From Pedobacter sp. UBA5917 (lineage in GTDB: Bacteria; Bacteroidota; Bacteroidia; Sphingobacteriales; Sphingobacteriaceae): a stretch of 25,406 nucleotides of DNA. The stretch is taken from positions 1 through 25,406 of the forward strand of contig NZ_DJDT01000019.1 of the NCBI RefSeq assembly GCF_002432345.1, read 5' to 3'. The position numbers were made by a program, and so were the translations under genes. Positions 1 to 7,301 of this stretch are shown piece after piece (the first letter of the stretch is position 1; each line of letters starts with the position of its first letter). A model generated the notes under the pieces. The model did not search any database, was not told where the DNA came from, and saw only the letters and a program-made list of their open reading frames with translations.

Positions 1-1102
1 TGCTGCGGATATCTGATAATAAATTACCTGATGCAGCCAGCAGATATTGTTGGCGCTGATCGGTAATGCCGGTACCATTGTTGTTAAAATGATTATAACC
101 CAGCGTTGCTGTAAGCTCATCTTTGGGGGTAATGCTCCAGCTCAGGTTAATGCCGGTTTGGTAGCCCGCCCTGCTAATGGGATTGCTACCATCCTGAAAG
201 AAACTATTAATGCTATCTCTTGTGCTATTATACGAAAGGCGGTTGAGCGAACTCCTTGTAATGGTATTTAGCTGTTTGTTGCCACTAAAAAAAATACCTG
301 CACCGAAATTGCCTTTTTTTACATTTAGGTTTACCGACCCATTTTCGAGCCTTGTTCCGGCAGATGCGTTGATACTGCCGTTTATGCCCTGAAATTTGTT
401 GTCTTTTAATACAATATTGATAATGCCCCCGGTTCCGTTGGCATCGTATTTCGCCCCCGGACTTGTAATTACTTCAACACTTTTGATCTGGCTGGCCGGA
501 ATGGACTGGAGTGCATCCGCAAGGCTGGCTCCAAAAATGCCCGAAGGTTTTCCATTGATCAGGAAGCGTACACTCGGGCTGCCCTGTAGTTCAACGTTTC
601 CGTCGATATCAACACTTACCATAGGTACCTTTTTCAGTACATCCAATGCAACACCATTCTGTGCGGTAAGATCGTTGGCCGTATTATAAACAGTTTTATC
701 AATCTTGTTTTCGATGATTGGTGTTTTAGCTGTAACGGTAACAGATTGTAACTGATCCACGGTAGAAACCAACAATATTGTGCCCAATGCAATGGATGAT
801 GATGTGGCGTTGATGGTTACCGGATCGAAGATTTTTTCTTTATAACCGATAAAATCAATGGTAACTTTATATATTCCGTTCGGAAGTCCGGATACGGTAA
901 AGGTCCCCTTAGCATCGGTACTGATGCCATTAACAACGGTTTTTGTGCCTGTTTTAAAAATGGTAATGGTTGCAAAATCAACCGGTTCTTTGGTAGCAGC
1001 ATCAAGCACTGTTCCAGAGATTTTAGCTTTCCCTGGATTACTTTGGGCAGATAAATTATTGAATGATAAAATAAGGATAAATAGAATTAAAAGGTGCCGC
1101 AT
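1..1102 (-). CDS. TonB-dependent receptor-like outer membrane beta-barrel protein, N-terminal part (3' end cut by window edge)
   Basis: Reading the minus strand from the ATG at 1102 gives an uninterrupted frame of 367 codons that leaves the window at base 1. Residues 1-19 are a Sec signal peptide (MRHLLILFILILSFNNLSAQ, cleavage near SAQ). About residues 27-110 form a carboxypeptidase-regulatory-like beta-sandwich (KISGTVLDAATKEPVDFATI; then GLPNGIYKVTIDFIGYKE). A plug-type region follows at about 127-235, with VDIDGNVELQGSPSVRFLING and VITSPGAKYDANGTGGIINI, which are hallmarks of the Bacteroidota outer-membrane beta-barrel family related to TonB-dependent receptors. The barrel begins after that. 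The family sits in the outer membrane; many members import ligands, but no SusD partner is visible here and the substrate is unknown. It is transcribed away from tatC, from the same strand, after a 181-bp gap. The family call is firm; a true TonB transport function is inferred. Confidence 0.9.
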   Translation of the reverse strand, partial: MRHLLILFILILSFNNLSAQSNPGKAKISGTVLDAATKEPVDFATITIFKTGTKTVVNGISTDAKGTFTVSGLPNGIYKVTIDFIGYKEKIFDPVTINATSSSIALGTILLVSTVDQLQSVTVTAKTPIIENKIDKTVYNTANDLTAQNGVALDVLKKVPMVSVDIDGNVELQGSPSVRFLINGKPSGIFGASLADALQSIPASQIKSVEVITSPGAKYDANGTGGIINIVLKDNKFQGINGSINASAGTRLENGSVNLNVKKGNFGAGIFFSGNKQLNTITRSSLNRLSYNSTRDSINSFFQDGSNPISRAGYQTGINLSWSITPKDELTATLGYNHFNNNGTGITDQRQQYLLAASGNLLSDIRS

Positions 1103-1126
1103 GGATAAAGATTAAGTAATATCATG

Positions 1127-1134
1127 CAAATATC
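1127..1134 (-). promoter_or_regulatory. Possible -7 promoter box for the outer membrane receptor gene
   Basis: On the minus strand the sequence reads GATATTTG, a 7/8 match to the Bacteroidota -7 box TAnnTTTG, 24 bases before the ATG at 1102. No clear -33 TTG is seen. A short perfect dyad, CGGTTTT-T-AAAACCG, lies upstream at 1167-1181 and could be an operator. The rest of the gap between the receptor and tatC (1103-1283) shows nothing else. Confidence 0.35.
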
Positions 1135-1283
1135 CCATGAGATTCTGTTGCGAAACTGAAGAAGCACGGTTTTTAAAACCGATTTTTAATTGTAAAGGAA
1201 TAATTACATCGGATGGTTAAGTAGAATTAGCGGGAAACTATACAATTGCTTTGGACCGTTAGGGGATTAAATTTGTGAAATCA

Positions 1284-2165
1284 TTATCTTATTCCGGCAT
1301 GAACGGTTCTGATAGTCTTTTGTTCAACGCGTATCGCTACCATGATACTGATTTCGTATAGGATCATTAGGGGTACGAATACGATCAGCATGGTTTGTAT
1401 ATCAGGGGTAGGGGTTACTACAGCTGCAATAATCAGCATAATTACAATCGCATATCTTCTTGAGCTACGCATCAGTTTTGGTGTTAATAAACCCAATCCG
1501 GAAAAAATCAGAACGATTACAGGCATTTCGAAAATAATTCCTGTTCCGAGGGTAAGGGTAACAATTGATGAGAGATAAGAATCAATAGTGATCTGGTTTT
1601 CGATTACTTCGCTCACATGGAAACCTACCAAAAAACGGATCGAATATGGAGCGATGATATAATACCCAAAAAGAATACCAGATAAAAATAATATACTGGC
1701 GTAAAAAACAAAACCGCTGGCCGCCTTTCTCTCTTTTACACGTAGTGCAGGTTTGATGAAAAGCCATATTTCAAATAAAAGATAAGGGAAACCGAGTATA
1801 ATTCCTATGATGACCGACGAATTGAGCTGAAGGTTAAACTGGCCGGCCATTTCGGTATTGATGATCTTGAAGTTAATCTCCTTAAGGCAATAATCTGTAC
1901 CTAATTTAAACCGTTCAGCAATCCAGCACATGGTACGGTAGGTCAAAAAATCGGCCTTTTTGGGGCCAAGGATGATTTTGTCGAATATAAAATCATAATA
2001 AGAGAATGCCCAAGCCGTAGTGATGGCTATAGCCAGGGCTGCCCTGATTAAATGCTTACGGAGAACATCCAGATGGCCGAAAAACGACATTTCAGCATTG
2101 CTGTCATCTTCATGTTTCTTTAAGCTTAATAACCACTCGCGAAGTTTATTTTTTTTAAACATCAT
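1284..2165 (-). CDS. tatC: Sec-independent (twin-arginine) translocase subunit TatC
   Basis: This is TatC, the multi-spanning inner-membrane receptor of the twin-arginine system that exports folded proteins. The 293-aa protein is slightly longer than E. coli TatC (258 aa) because of a charged N-terminal extension of about 24 residues and the longer TM1-TM2 loop usual in Bacteroidota (CWIAERFKLGTDYCL). Conserved features are visible: HLxxLRKHL at about 30-38, IWLFIKPALRVKERK (the Phe, Pro and Glu equivalent to E. coli F94, P97 and E103), IFEMPV (equivalent of E170) and TPTPD (equivalent of D211). The glutamate equivalent to E. coli E15 is replaced by Val (HLDVLRKHL). The start codon overlaps the stop of the upstream gene as ATGA, so the two are probably translationally coupled. 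No tatA or tatB is present. It is the last gene of a padR-led operon. Confidence 0.93.
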   Translation of the reverse strand: MMFKKNKLREWLLSLKKHEDDSNAEMSFFGHLDVLRKHLIRAALAIAITTAWAFSYYDFIFDKIILGPKKADFLTYRTMCWIAERFKLGTDYCLKEINFKIINTEMAGQFNLQLNSSVIIGIILGFPYLLFEIWLFIKPALRVKERKAASGFVFYASILFLSGILFGYYIIAPYSIRFLVGFHVSEVIENQITIDSYLSSIVTLTLGTGIIFEMPVIVLIFSGLGLLTPKLMRSSRRYAIVIMLIIAAVVTPTPDIQTMLIVFVPLMILYEISIMVAIRVEQKTIRTVHAGIR

Positions 2166-3205
2166 CTGATCAGCGGTCCCGTCTTTAATAAATGGCTTAA
2201 GTAACCGAAAGCCTTTTGATAAAAAAGCCCGATAAGCAAGAAGGACAACATTATGAAATGATTAATACTGAACATCCGCATATGAAAGCCATTTAGTTCT
2301 GATAGCCAGAATAACGTGAGGCCAAATTGAATGCAGAATAGATTTAGAACCCTCTTTTGCGAAAAGCTAACCATCCATCCCAATATGCCGAATAAAGGAC
2401 AGCCAATAAAAAGAGGGAGATTAGGAATGCCATAAGTGTAACTGAATATTATAGCTAAGCATGCAACTGCACCCAGTAATAATGCGCTTTTCCAATTTAT
2501 TTTTCTATTGAAAGATAAAAGTGTGCGTATGCCCGGGCTGTTTCCTATCAAAAGAAAGTAACCAAGCACTGTTATAAGTCCAAGATAAAAAAACTGCGTT
2601 AAGGTTTTAAATTTTGGAGCTATGAAATGGAGCATATCCATTTTACCAAAGTCGATAAGCTGTATGATGAAAAATCCAGATGCAATTATAATGGCAGCCG
2701 AAATCATCGCTGATAAAACATTCAACCTCAGAACATAACTGCTTAGTAATTTTGTTATTATGTTTCCTCTTAGAATAAAAGCAAGGATAATACCGATCAG
2801 GCTAAAAATGAGGATATCAAAAAGCAAAGGCCAAAAATTACCGTAACCAGTAAAGGTACCTACAGGTGATAAATGGCGTGTTTTGAATACGAAGGCCGGT
2901 ATTACAATAAAAACAGATTGCAGAAAAAGTACTAATACCGCTCCATAAATCATCAATAAACCATTTTTTCTGAAAGTGATATCTGGATTGACTTTTTCAA
3001 ATTCGGCCTGTATAGAGGAAATAGATCCGATACGTTTTGTAGCTATTGTCCATACTTCTTCGTCGCTAAGGCCAAAACCTGTAAGCTCTGATATTATTTC
3101 CTCCAAATGATCTGTAATTTCTTCTCTGTCGTCTGCTGTTAGAGAAGTTTTATCTAAATCTGACTGCCATTGGAGTATTTTTATGCTGATGTAAGTGGTG
3201 TCCAT
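2162..3205 (-). CDS. Membrane protein with N-terminal HAAS-like helical domain, PadR partner
   Basis: The 347-aa protein has a soluble acidic N-terminus of about 85 residues resembling the HAAS/DUF1700 or permease-prefix domain: repeated helices with TADDREEITDHLEEIISEL and GLSDEEVWTIATKRIGS. About eight hydrophobic helices follow (roughly residues 83-108, 127-149, 160-185, 205-225, 238-260, 268-287, 290-310 and 318-337). HAAS domains are commonly encoded next to PadR regulators and are thought to sense or relay a membrane signal. The gene overlaps the 3' end of padR by 25 bases in another frame and overlaps tatC by 4 bases, so the three form one tight operon. No enzymatic motif is visible. 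The biochemical role is unknown; linking its membrane part to TatC is inference from co-transcription only. Confidence 0.75.
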   Translation of the reverse strand: MDTTYISIKILQWQSDLDKTSLTADDREEITDHLEEIISELTGFGLSDEEVWTIATKRIGSISSIQAEFEKVNPDITFRKNGLLMIYGAVLVLFLQSVFIVIPAFVFKTRHLSPVGTFTGYGNFWPLLFDILIFSLIGIILAFILRGNIITKLLSSYVLRLNVLSAMISAAIIIASGFFIIQLIDFGKMDMLHFIAPKFKTLTQFFYLGLITVLGYFLLIGNSPGIRTLLSFNRKINWKSALLLGAVACLAIIFSYTYGIPNLPLFIGCPLFGILGWMVSFSQKRVLNLFCIQFGLTLFWLSELNGFHMRMFSINHFIMLSFLLIGLFYQKAFGYLSHLLKTGPLIR

Positions 3206-3516
3206 AATGTATTTAAAAGTCCGTTCATAAATTCCCAGCTCTGCTTCTCCTCCCTGAGCTGCATCATTCCTTTATCGGTAATGGTATAATACCGCCTTCT
3301 TTTTTGATTTTCAGCAATCCGCCATTCAGAAAGGATAAGTTCCCTGTCTTCCAGTTTCCTTAATACCGGATACAATGTTCCGTCTGAATACAGGATTTTA
3401 CCTTTAGAGGCCTCCTTTATTTTTTTGATAATCTCATATCCATAGCTCTCTCCCTCTATAAGGGTTGCAAGTATAATGGGAATAGAAGATGCCGCAGTTA
3501 ATTCTTTTGATAGCAT
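3181..3516 (-). CDS. PadR-family transcriptional regulator
   Basis: This 111-aa protein has the PadR winged-helix pattern: AASSIPIILATLIEGESYGYEIIKKI at 8-33, then GTLYPVLRKLEDRELI (recognition helix region at about 46-61), then the wing with RRRYYTITDKGMMQL. PadR proteins are dimeric cytoplasmic repressors, usually released by small ligands. The length is typical of the short, HAAS-linked PadR subfamily. It is the first gene of the operon padR - membrane protein - tatC. A good -7 box lies just upstream (3531-3538 on the minus strand), so the start at 3516 leaves a very short leader. It probably represses its own operon; a dyad near the promoter (TACAT-N9-ATGTA, 3537-3555) is a possible site, though it is not the usual ATGT...ACAT PadR arrangement. 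Confidence 0.92.
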   Translation of the reverse strand: MLSKELTAASSIPIILATLIEGESYGYEIIKKIKEASKGKILYSDGTLYPVLRKLEDRELILSEWRIAENQKRRRYYTITDKGMMQLREEKQSWEFMNGLLNTLWTPLTSA

Positions 3517-3530
3517 AAGTACATTTTTTT

Positions 3531-3555
3531 CAAATATACATAGAAGTTCAATGTA
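3531..3555 (-). promoter_or_regulatory. Promoter of the padR operon with a nearby dyad
   Basis: The minus strand reads TATATTTG at 3538-3531, a full match to the Bacteroidota -7 box, 14 bases before the padR ATG. An inverted pair TACAT (3537-3541) and ATGTA (3551-3555) overlaps and extends upstream of it, where a repressor could block polymerase. The -33 element is not clear. Confidence 0.5.
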
Positions 3556-3621
3556 AAAAAATAAATATGATAAAGACTAATAAAAAACTGTCTAAATATT
3601 TTTAAATGTGAAATTTAAATT

Positions 3622-3629
3622 TACTTTTG
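3622..3629 (+). promoter_or_regulatory. -7 promoter box of the GntR-ABC operon
   Basis: TACTTTTG is a full match to TAnnTTTG. It ends one base before a 24-bp palindrome that would cover the transcription start, the usual position for a repressor operator. The first gene of the operon starts 48 bases downstream. A convincing -33 TTG was not found. Confidence 0.55.
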
Positions 3630-3630
3630 T

Positions 3631-3654
3631 ACTGTGTTACATATGTGATACAGT
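3631..3654. promoter_or_regulatory. 24-bp operator-like palindrome, probable GntR/YtrA site
   Basis: The left arm ACTGTgTtACAT and the right arm ATGTgAtACAGT are inverted copies with 10 of 12 positions paired (mismatches in lower case), centred on CATATG. It sits immediately after the -7 box of the operon that encodes a YtrA-type GntR repressor, so autorepression is the simplest reading. A second partial half-site (GTGATATAC at 3653-3661) follows. Confidence 0.6.
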
Positions 3655-3677
3655 GATATACTAAATCTGCTTTCAAT

Positions 3678-4508
3678 ATGATAGAGATCATCGACCTTAG
3701 TTTTGGATATTCCAAAAAAAACATCCTGCTAAAAAAGTTAAATCTTAGCTTGGAAAAAGGCCATATCTATGGCCTGCTTGGAAAAAATGGCGCAGGAAAA
3801 TCAACCCTGCTCAAAAACATTTCTGGCCTTGCCTTTCCTTTCGAAGGAAAATGTACGGTTAACGGGAAAATTGCGTGTAAAAGGGAGCCTTCTTTTCTTC
3901 AGGAACTTTTCTTTATTCCTGAAGAAGTACACATGCCTTCACTCAGTACCAATACCTTCGTTGATCGTACGTCGCATTTTTATCCAAAATTCGACAAACC
4001 ATATTTTTATAAAGTACTATCCGAATTCGATGTTGATCCGGGTGAAAACTTAAACAGACTTTCTTTTGGGCAGCAAAAAAAGATGATGATCTCTTTTGGC
4101 CTTGCTACTAATACTTCACTTCTGATTATGGATGAACCAACCAACGGCCTTGATATTCCGTCAAAGGTACAGTTCAGGAAAGTGATCTCCTCGGCATTAA
4201 CAGACGAGCGTTGCATTATCATTTCAACACATCAGGTTAGGGATCTTGATAGCCTGATCGATTCACTTGTTATACTCCATAATAAAAAGATTGTGCTTAA
4301 TCTTCCTTTGGAAGCGATCGAGGAGAAATTGTTTTTCAGCGCGGCAAGCAAAGCCGATCCAAGCAACGTACTTTATTGCGAAAATAACATGATCGGCACA
4401 AACACAATCAGTATCAAAAATAACGAGCAATACGGCAAGGTTGATATGGAGCTGCTTTTTAATGCCATTATTAGTGGCGATAACCAGATTTTACAACATT
4501 TGAACTAA
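3678..4508 (+). CDS. ABC transporter ATP-binding protein (YtrB-like)
   Basis: A 276-aa ATPase of the ABC family with all core motifs: Walker A GKNGAGKS at 35-42, signature LSFGQ at 128-132, Walker B LLIMDEP at 148-154 with catalytic Glu153, D-loop NGLD, and the switch His185 in STHQ. The C-terminal 70 residues beyond the nucleotide-binding core have no recognised motif. It would sit on the inner face of the membrane and power the six-helix protein encoded 6 bases downstream. This pairing with a YtrA-type GntR regulator is the layout of B. subtilis ytr-like operons, which respond to cell-wall or antibiotic stress; the substrate here is unknown. It is the first gene after the operator. Confidence 0.92.
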   Translation: MIEIIDLSFGYSKKNILLKKLNLSLEKGHIYGLLGKNGAGKSTLLKNISGLAFPFEGKCTVNGKIACKREPSFLQELFFIPEEVHMPSLSTNTFVDRTSHFYPKFDKPYFYKVLSEFDVDPGENLNRLSFGQQKKMMISFGLATNTSLLIMDEPTNGLDIPSKVQFRKVISSALTDERCIIISTHQVRDLDSLIDSLVILHNKKIVLNLPLEAIEEKLFFSAASKADPSNVLYCENNMIGTNTISIKNNEQYGKVDMELLFNAIISGDNQILQHLN

Positions 4509-4514
4509 ACAGAT

Positions 4515-5294
4515 ATGAACGATATATTCAACATAAGCCGGTTTATCGGCCTTTTAAAAAAACACAGTTCTGAAAATTATAAAACCTACCTAATGTCTAC
4601 AGGCGTACTGGTAGGAATTCTTACATTAATACTCAGCTTTTTAGCCTACATGAGTGATGGCCACATTGGCGTTTTTCAACAAGGGATTATTTTTTTAAAC
4701 GTAATGCTCTTTTCGGGTACTATATTCTGCAGTATGATCTTTGCTGATCTGGGTAGCAGAAAGAAAGCAATCCCTATACTTACCCTTCCGGTATCGCATA
4801 TTGAGAAATACCTGGTTGCATGGCTTTACTCTTTTGTTATTTTTCAACTGGTTTATGTGGGCTGTTTTTACGCAGTAGATTATATTGTGGTACATACTGC
4901 CAATAACGGTATTTTAGATAAAAACAGTATGGTAAACGTTTTTTCGTTAGATGACAAATTCTGGATCGTATTCCCTCAATTTGCTGTTCTTCATGCGATA
5001 TGTTTTATTGGGGCGATTTTTTTCGAAAGATTGCATTTTATCAAAACAGCGTTTCTTTTCTTTGTTTTTATTTTACTTATCAGCCTGCTTAATCCGGTTC
5101 TGTTACATTGGATATTCGGAATAACCATTGATAAAGGTGTGCCTTTCGGGGCGGTTGGGATTACAGAACATGGCAATTTCTGGATGATCAGAAGAAATAC
5201 GGTAGGTGATTACATTTTACTCGTATCGCTTATTTTGGTATGCGTTTCATTATGGGCTGGTACCTATTTTAAATTAAAAGAGAAACAGGTTTAA
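4515..5294 (+). CDS. Six-helix membrane protein, probable ABC permease subunit
   Basis: The 259-aa protein has about six transmembrane helices (roughly residues 27-48, 57-77, 97-119, 150-171, 182-206 and 234-254) and no signal peptide. This is the topology of ABC-2-type permeases. The evidence for that role is mostly context: it starts 6 bases after an ABC ATPase gene and ends 4 bases before a YtrA-like GntR gene. A charged loop separates helices 3 and 4 (VFSLDDKFW). It shows no strong signature of its own, and the family is poorly conserved in sequence, so the permease call is an inference. It most likely forms the transport channel or signalling partner of the ATPase. Confidence 0.75.
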   Translation: MNDIFNISRFIGLLKKHSSENYKTYLMSTGVLVGILTLILSFLAYMSDGHIGVFQQGIIFLNVMLFSGTIFCSMIFADLGSRKKAIPILTLPVSHIEKYLVAWLYSFVIFQLVYVGCFYAVDYIVVHTANNGILDKNSMVNVFSLDDKFWIVFPQFAVLHAICFIGAIFFERLHFIKTAFLFFVFILLISLLNPVLLHWIFGITIDKGVPFGAVGITEHGNFWMIRRNTVGDYILLVSLILVCVSLWAGTYFKLKEKQV

Positions 5295-5298
5295 TTGT

Positions 5299-5676
5299 AT
5301 GGAATTTAGGGAAAACGAAGCCATATATTCTCAGGTTGCAAGTTTTGTAACCGAACAGATCATGCTGGGCAAATGGCTGCCCGGTGATAAAATCCCTTCT
5401 GTTAGGGAGCTTGCGTCAGATCTTCAGGTAAATCCCCATACAGTTGTTAGGGCCTACGATATTTTGCAGACAAAGGAAGTGATTTCGAACAAGAGAGGGA
5501 TCGGTTTTTTTATTCTGACTGATGCGATTGAAAAAATCAAGGCTTTTGGAAAAGAGCGTTTCATGGGCCAGGATCTTCCCGAACTTCTCAAGAGCATGTA
5601 CCTATTGGATATCGGCATCGAGGAGATTGCCGAAAAGTTCGAAACATACAAAACAAATATTAACAAGACCAAATAA
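5299..5676 (+). CDS. GntR-family regulator, YtrA subfamily
   Basis: This 125-aa protein has an N-terminal winged helix typical of GntR: IYSQVASFVTEQIMLGKWLPGD at 9-30, KIPSVRELASDLQVNPHTVVRAY (helix-turn-helix, about 31-53), then the wing KRGIGFF. Only a short helical tail of about 50 residues follows, which marks the YtrA subfamily; other GntR groups have a large ligand-binding domain. Such proteins repress their own ABC transporter operon and act as dimers in the cytoplasm. It follows the permease gene by 4 bases and precedes the next gene by one base after its stop codon. The palindrome at 3631-3654 is its most likely operator. Confidence 0.92.
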   Translation: MEFRENEAIYSQVASFVTEQIMLGKWLPGDKIPSVRELASDLQVNPHTVVRAYDILQTKEVISNKRGIGFFILTDAIEKIKAFGKERFMGQDLPELLKSMYLLDIGIEEIAEKFETYKTNINKTK

Positions 5677-5677
5677 T

Positions 5678-6397
5678 ATGAAAAATAGTACAATTATGAT
5701 TATTTCGGCAATAGCTATCATATTGATTTCGCTAACCGCATACAATTTCAATCTGAGGGCATCATATAGGAACGGAGATTATAAAAACCCATTTTATGGT
5801 TTAGATTACAATGCCATAGGCAATACATCGAAGGTTGAACTTAACTGTTCTAATAATATCCAGTGCCAGATACGCCAGGGTAAAAAAAATGGAATTTACC
5901 TCAGTGAAAGAGCTAAAGGTAAAGTTTGCTGGAGTATCGAAAATGGAATTTTGAAAATTAACCTTACAGATGCTGCCAAGAAATCGGATTTTATGGTTTA
6001 TAACGATGATATGATTATTGTGTTACCCAACTTAGAACATTTCGGAGCAAAACCTTACTTCAGTTCTGAGGCGGCAGAACAGGTAGGAAGGTTGTATGGA
6101 AAGGTAACCATTAGTGGTTTCAGACAGGATTTGATGACTGTTGATCTTGGTGCTTTTTCATCAGTTTTTCTTGATAGCCTTTACGTTGGTAAACTTAGCG
6201 CATCTATCGGACTGAAAGGAAAAAAACATTCGCGCCTTTCTTTAAATTCGGGGACTTTTGGAACAGCTGTTTTCGGAATTCCCGGGGGAGGAAGTCTTGA
6301 GCTTTTTGATCCACAGATCACTAAAGCAGAATATCATATATCCCGACAGGCAACGGTAACCCTTAACGGAAAACCACTTCAGGCCATCGAACAGTAA
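5678..6397 (+). CDS. Membrane-anchored exported protein of the GntR-ABC operon (unknown, beta-rich)
   Basis: I chose the ATG at 5678, one base after the GntR stop, because residues 1-22 then form a clear N-terminal membrane helix (MKNSTIMIISAIAIILISLT); the open frame extends further upstream only inside the GntR gene. The mature part (about 215 residues) is rich in alternating hydrophobic and polar residues with many Gly, Ser and Asn turns, such as LTVDLGAFSSVFLDSLYV-like stretches around 147-170, suggesting a repetitive beta structure like the DUF2807/DUF4097 putative adhesin fold. That resemblance is an impression, not a match I could test. It would face the periplasm. Co-transcription with the ABC genes suggests a shared stress role. 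Confidence 0.75.
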   Translation: MKNSTIMIISAIAIILISLTAYNFNLRASYRNGDYKNPFYGLDYNAIGNTSKVELNCSNNIQCQIRQGKKNGIYLSERAKGKVCWSIENGILKINLTDAAKKSDFMVYNDDMIIVLPNLEHFGAKPYFSSEAAEQVGRLYGKVTISGFRQDLMTVDLGAFSSVFLDSLYVGKLSASIGLKGKKHSRLSLNSGTFGTAVFGIPGGGSLELFDPQITKAEYHISRQATVTLNGKPLQAIEQ

Positions 6398-6597
6398 TTA
6401 ATATCTTTACTTTTGCTTTTGTTATGGGATATTACCGAAAAGCGGGAATAGCCCATATTTTTTGCACTTATCTAAGTATTAAATCCTATCTAATCCGAAG
6501 CAGATCTATGTTAAATTCAGGATTTCTTCAGGATTAAGGTTTATTATTGGCCTGCCTTTGGTATTTTGCAGGAAGTAGAATAGGAAAATGATATTGT
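6398..6597. other. 200-bp gap upstream of the PAP2 gene
   Basis: No gene or strong hairpin seen. TACTTTTG at 6408-6415 fits the -7 box but lies 182 bases before the PAP2 start, so it would imply a long leader. It may be chance in AT-rich DNA. Confidence 0.3.
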
Positions 6598-7266
6598 ATG
6601 ACAATAAATAAAAGAATTAAGACAATTATTGCCCTCGCGGTTTTACTGGTATTCCTTGTATTGCTCTGTGTATCGGGCACAGGCCGCGATTTACTGAACG
6701 CTTCGTATCCGCAGGATTCACATATTTTTTTAATGGTGAATGGATGGCATAATGCTTTTTTCGATCCTATTATGCTCGCTGCAAGCAGTAAACTGTTCTG
6801 GATACCTTTTTATCTGATTCTTGTTTATGTGCTCTACAGGTCTTTCGGCAAAAAGGTATGGTTAACTTTATTGATCATCGGATTGCTCATTGCCTCGGCA
6901 GATCAGGTATCTTCTGGGATAATCAAAAACCATGTTCAACGGCTCAGGCCATCGCACGAAGTTAAGCTTATGCCACTGATCCACCTGAGCAAGGCCGGAG
7001 CCGGAGGGATGTACGGTTTTGCCTCCTCACATGCAGCTAATGCATTTGCCCTTTGCATATTCCTGATCATGATCCTTGATAAAAAATATAAAACCATAAA
7101 AATCATTGTTGGTGTATGGGCGGTTTTAGTTTCGTATAGCCGGATTTATAATGGTGTCCATTATCCTTCTGATGTATTGGTTGGGGCGGCAATAGGGATT
7201 TTGCTCGGGGCAATTTTCGCTTTGCTCCATACTGGTTTACAGAATAAATGGAAAAATAGCTTATAG
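6598..7266 (+). CDS. PAP2-family phosphatase, membrane protein
   Basis: The 222-aa protein is a type 2 phosphatidic-acid phosphatase with the three-part active site: KX6RP as KNHVQRLRP (K110, R117, P118), the middle motif as ASSHA (S143-S144-H145, where most relatives have PSGH), and SRX5HX3D as SRIYNGVHYPSD (S181, R182, H188, D192). There are about six membrane helices with the catalytic residues facing the periplasm. Bacterial members dephosphorylate undecaprenyl diphosphate, phosphatidylglycerophosphate or other lipid phosphates; the exact substrate cannot be told. The gene stands alone between the GntR operon and the convergent thioredoxin-like gene. An ATG at 6588 is out of frame, so the start at 6598 is preferred. 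Confidence 0.9.
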   Translation: MTINKRIKTIIALAVLLVFLVLLCVSGTGRDLLNASYPQDSHIFLMVNGWHNAFFDPIMLAASSKLFWIPFYLILVYVLYRSFGKKVWLTLLIIGLLIASADQVSSGIIKNHVQRLRPSHEVKLMPLIHLSKAGAGGMYGFASSHAANAFALCIFLIMILDKKYKTIKIIVGVWAVLVSYSRIYNGVHYPSDVLVGAAIGILLGAIFALLHTGLQNKWKNSL

Positions 7267-7301
7267 TTTTTTCGGAACATCGAAGAGTTTGGCTAGAAAC
7301 T

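Noticed and set aside
5522..5677. Upstream extension of the exported protein in the GntR operon
   Set aside because: These 52 codons lie inside the GntR gene in another frame and would bury the membrane anchor; the ATG at 5678 gives a normal N-terminus.
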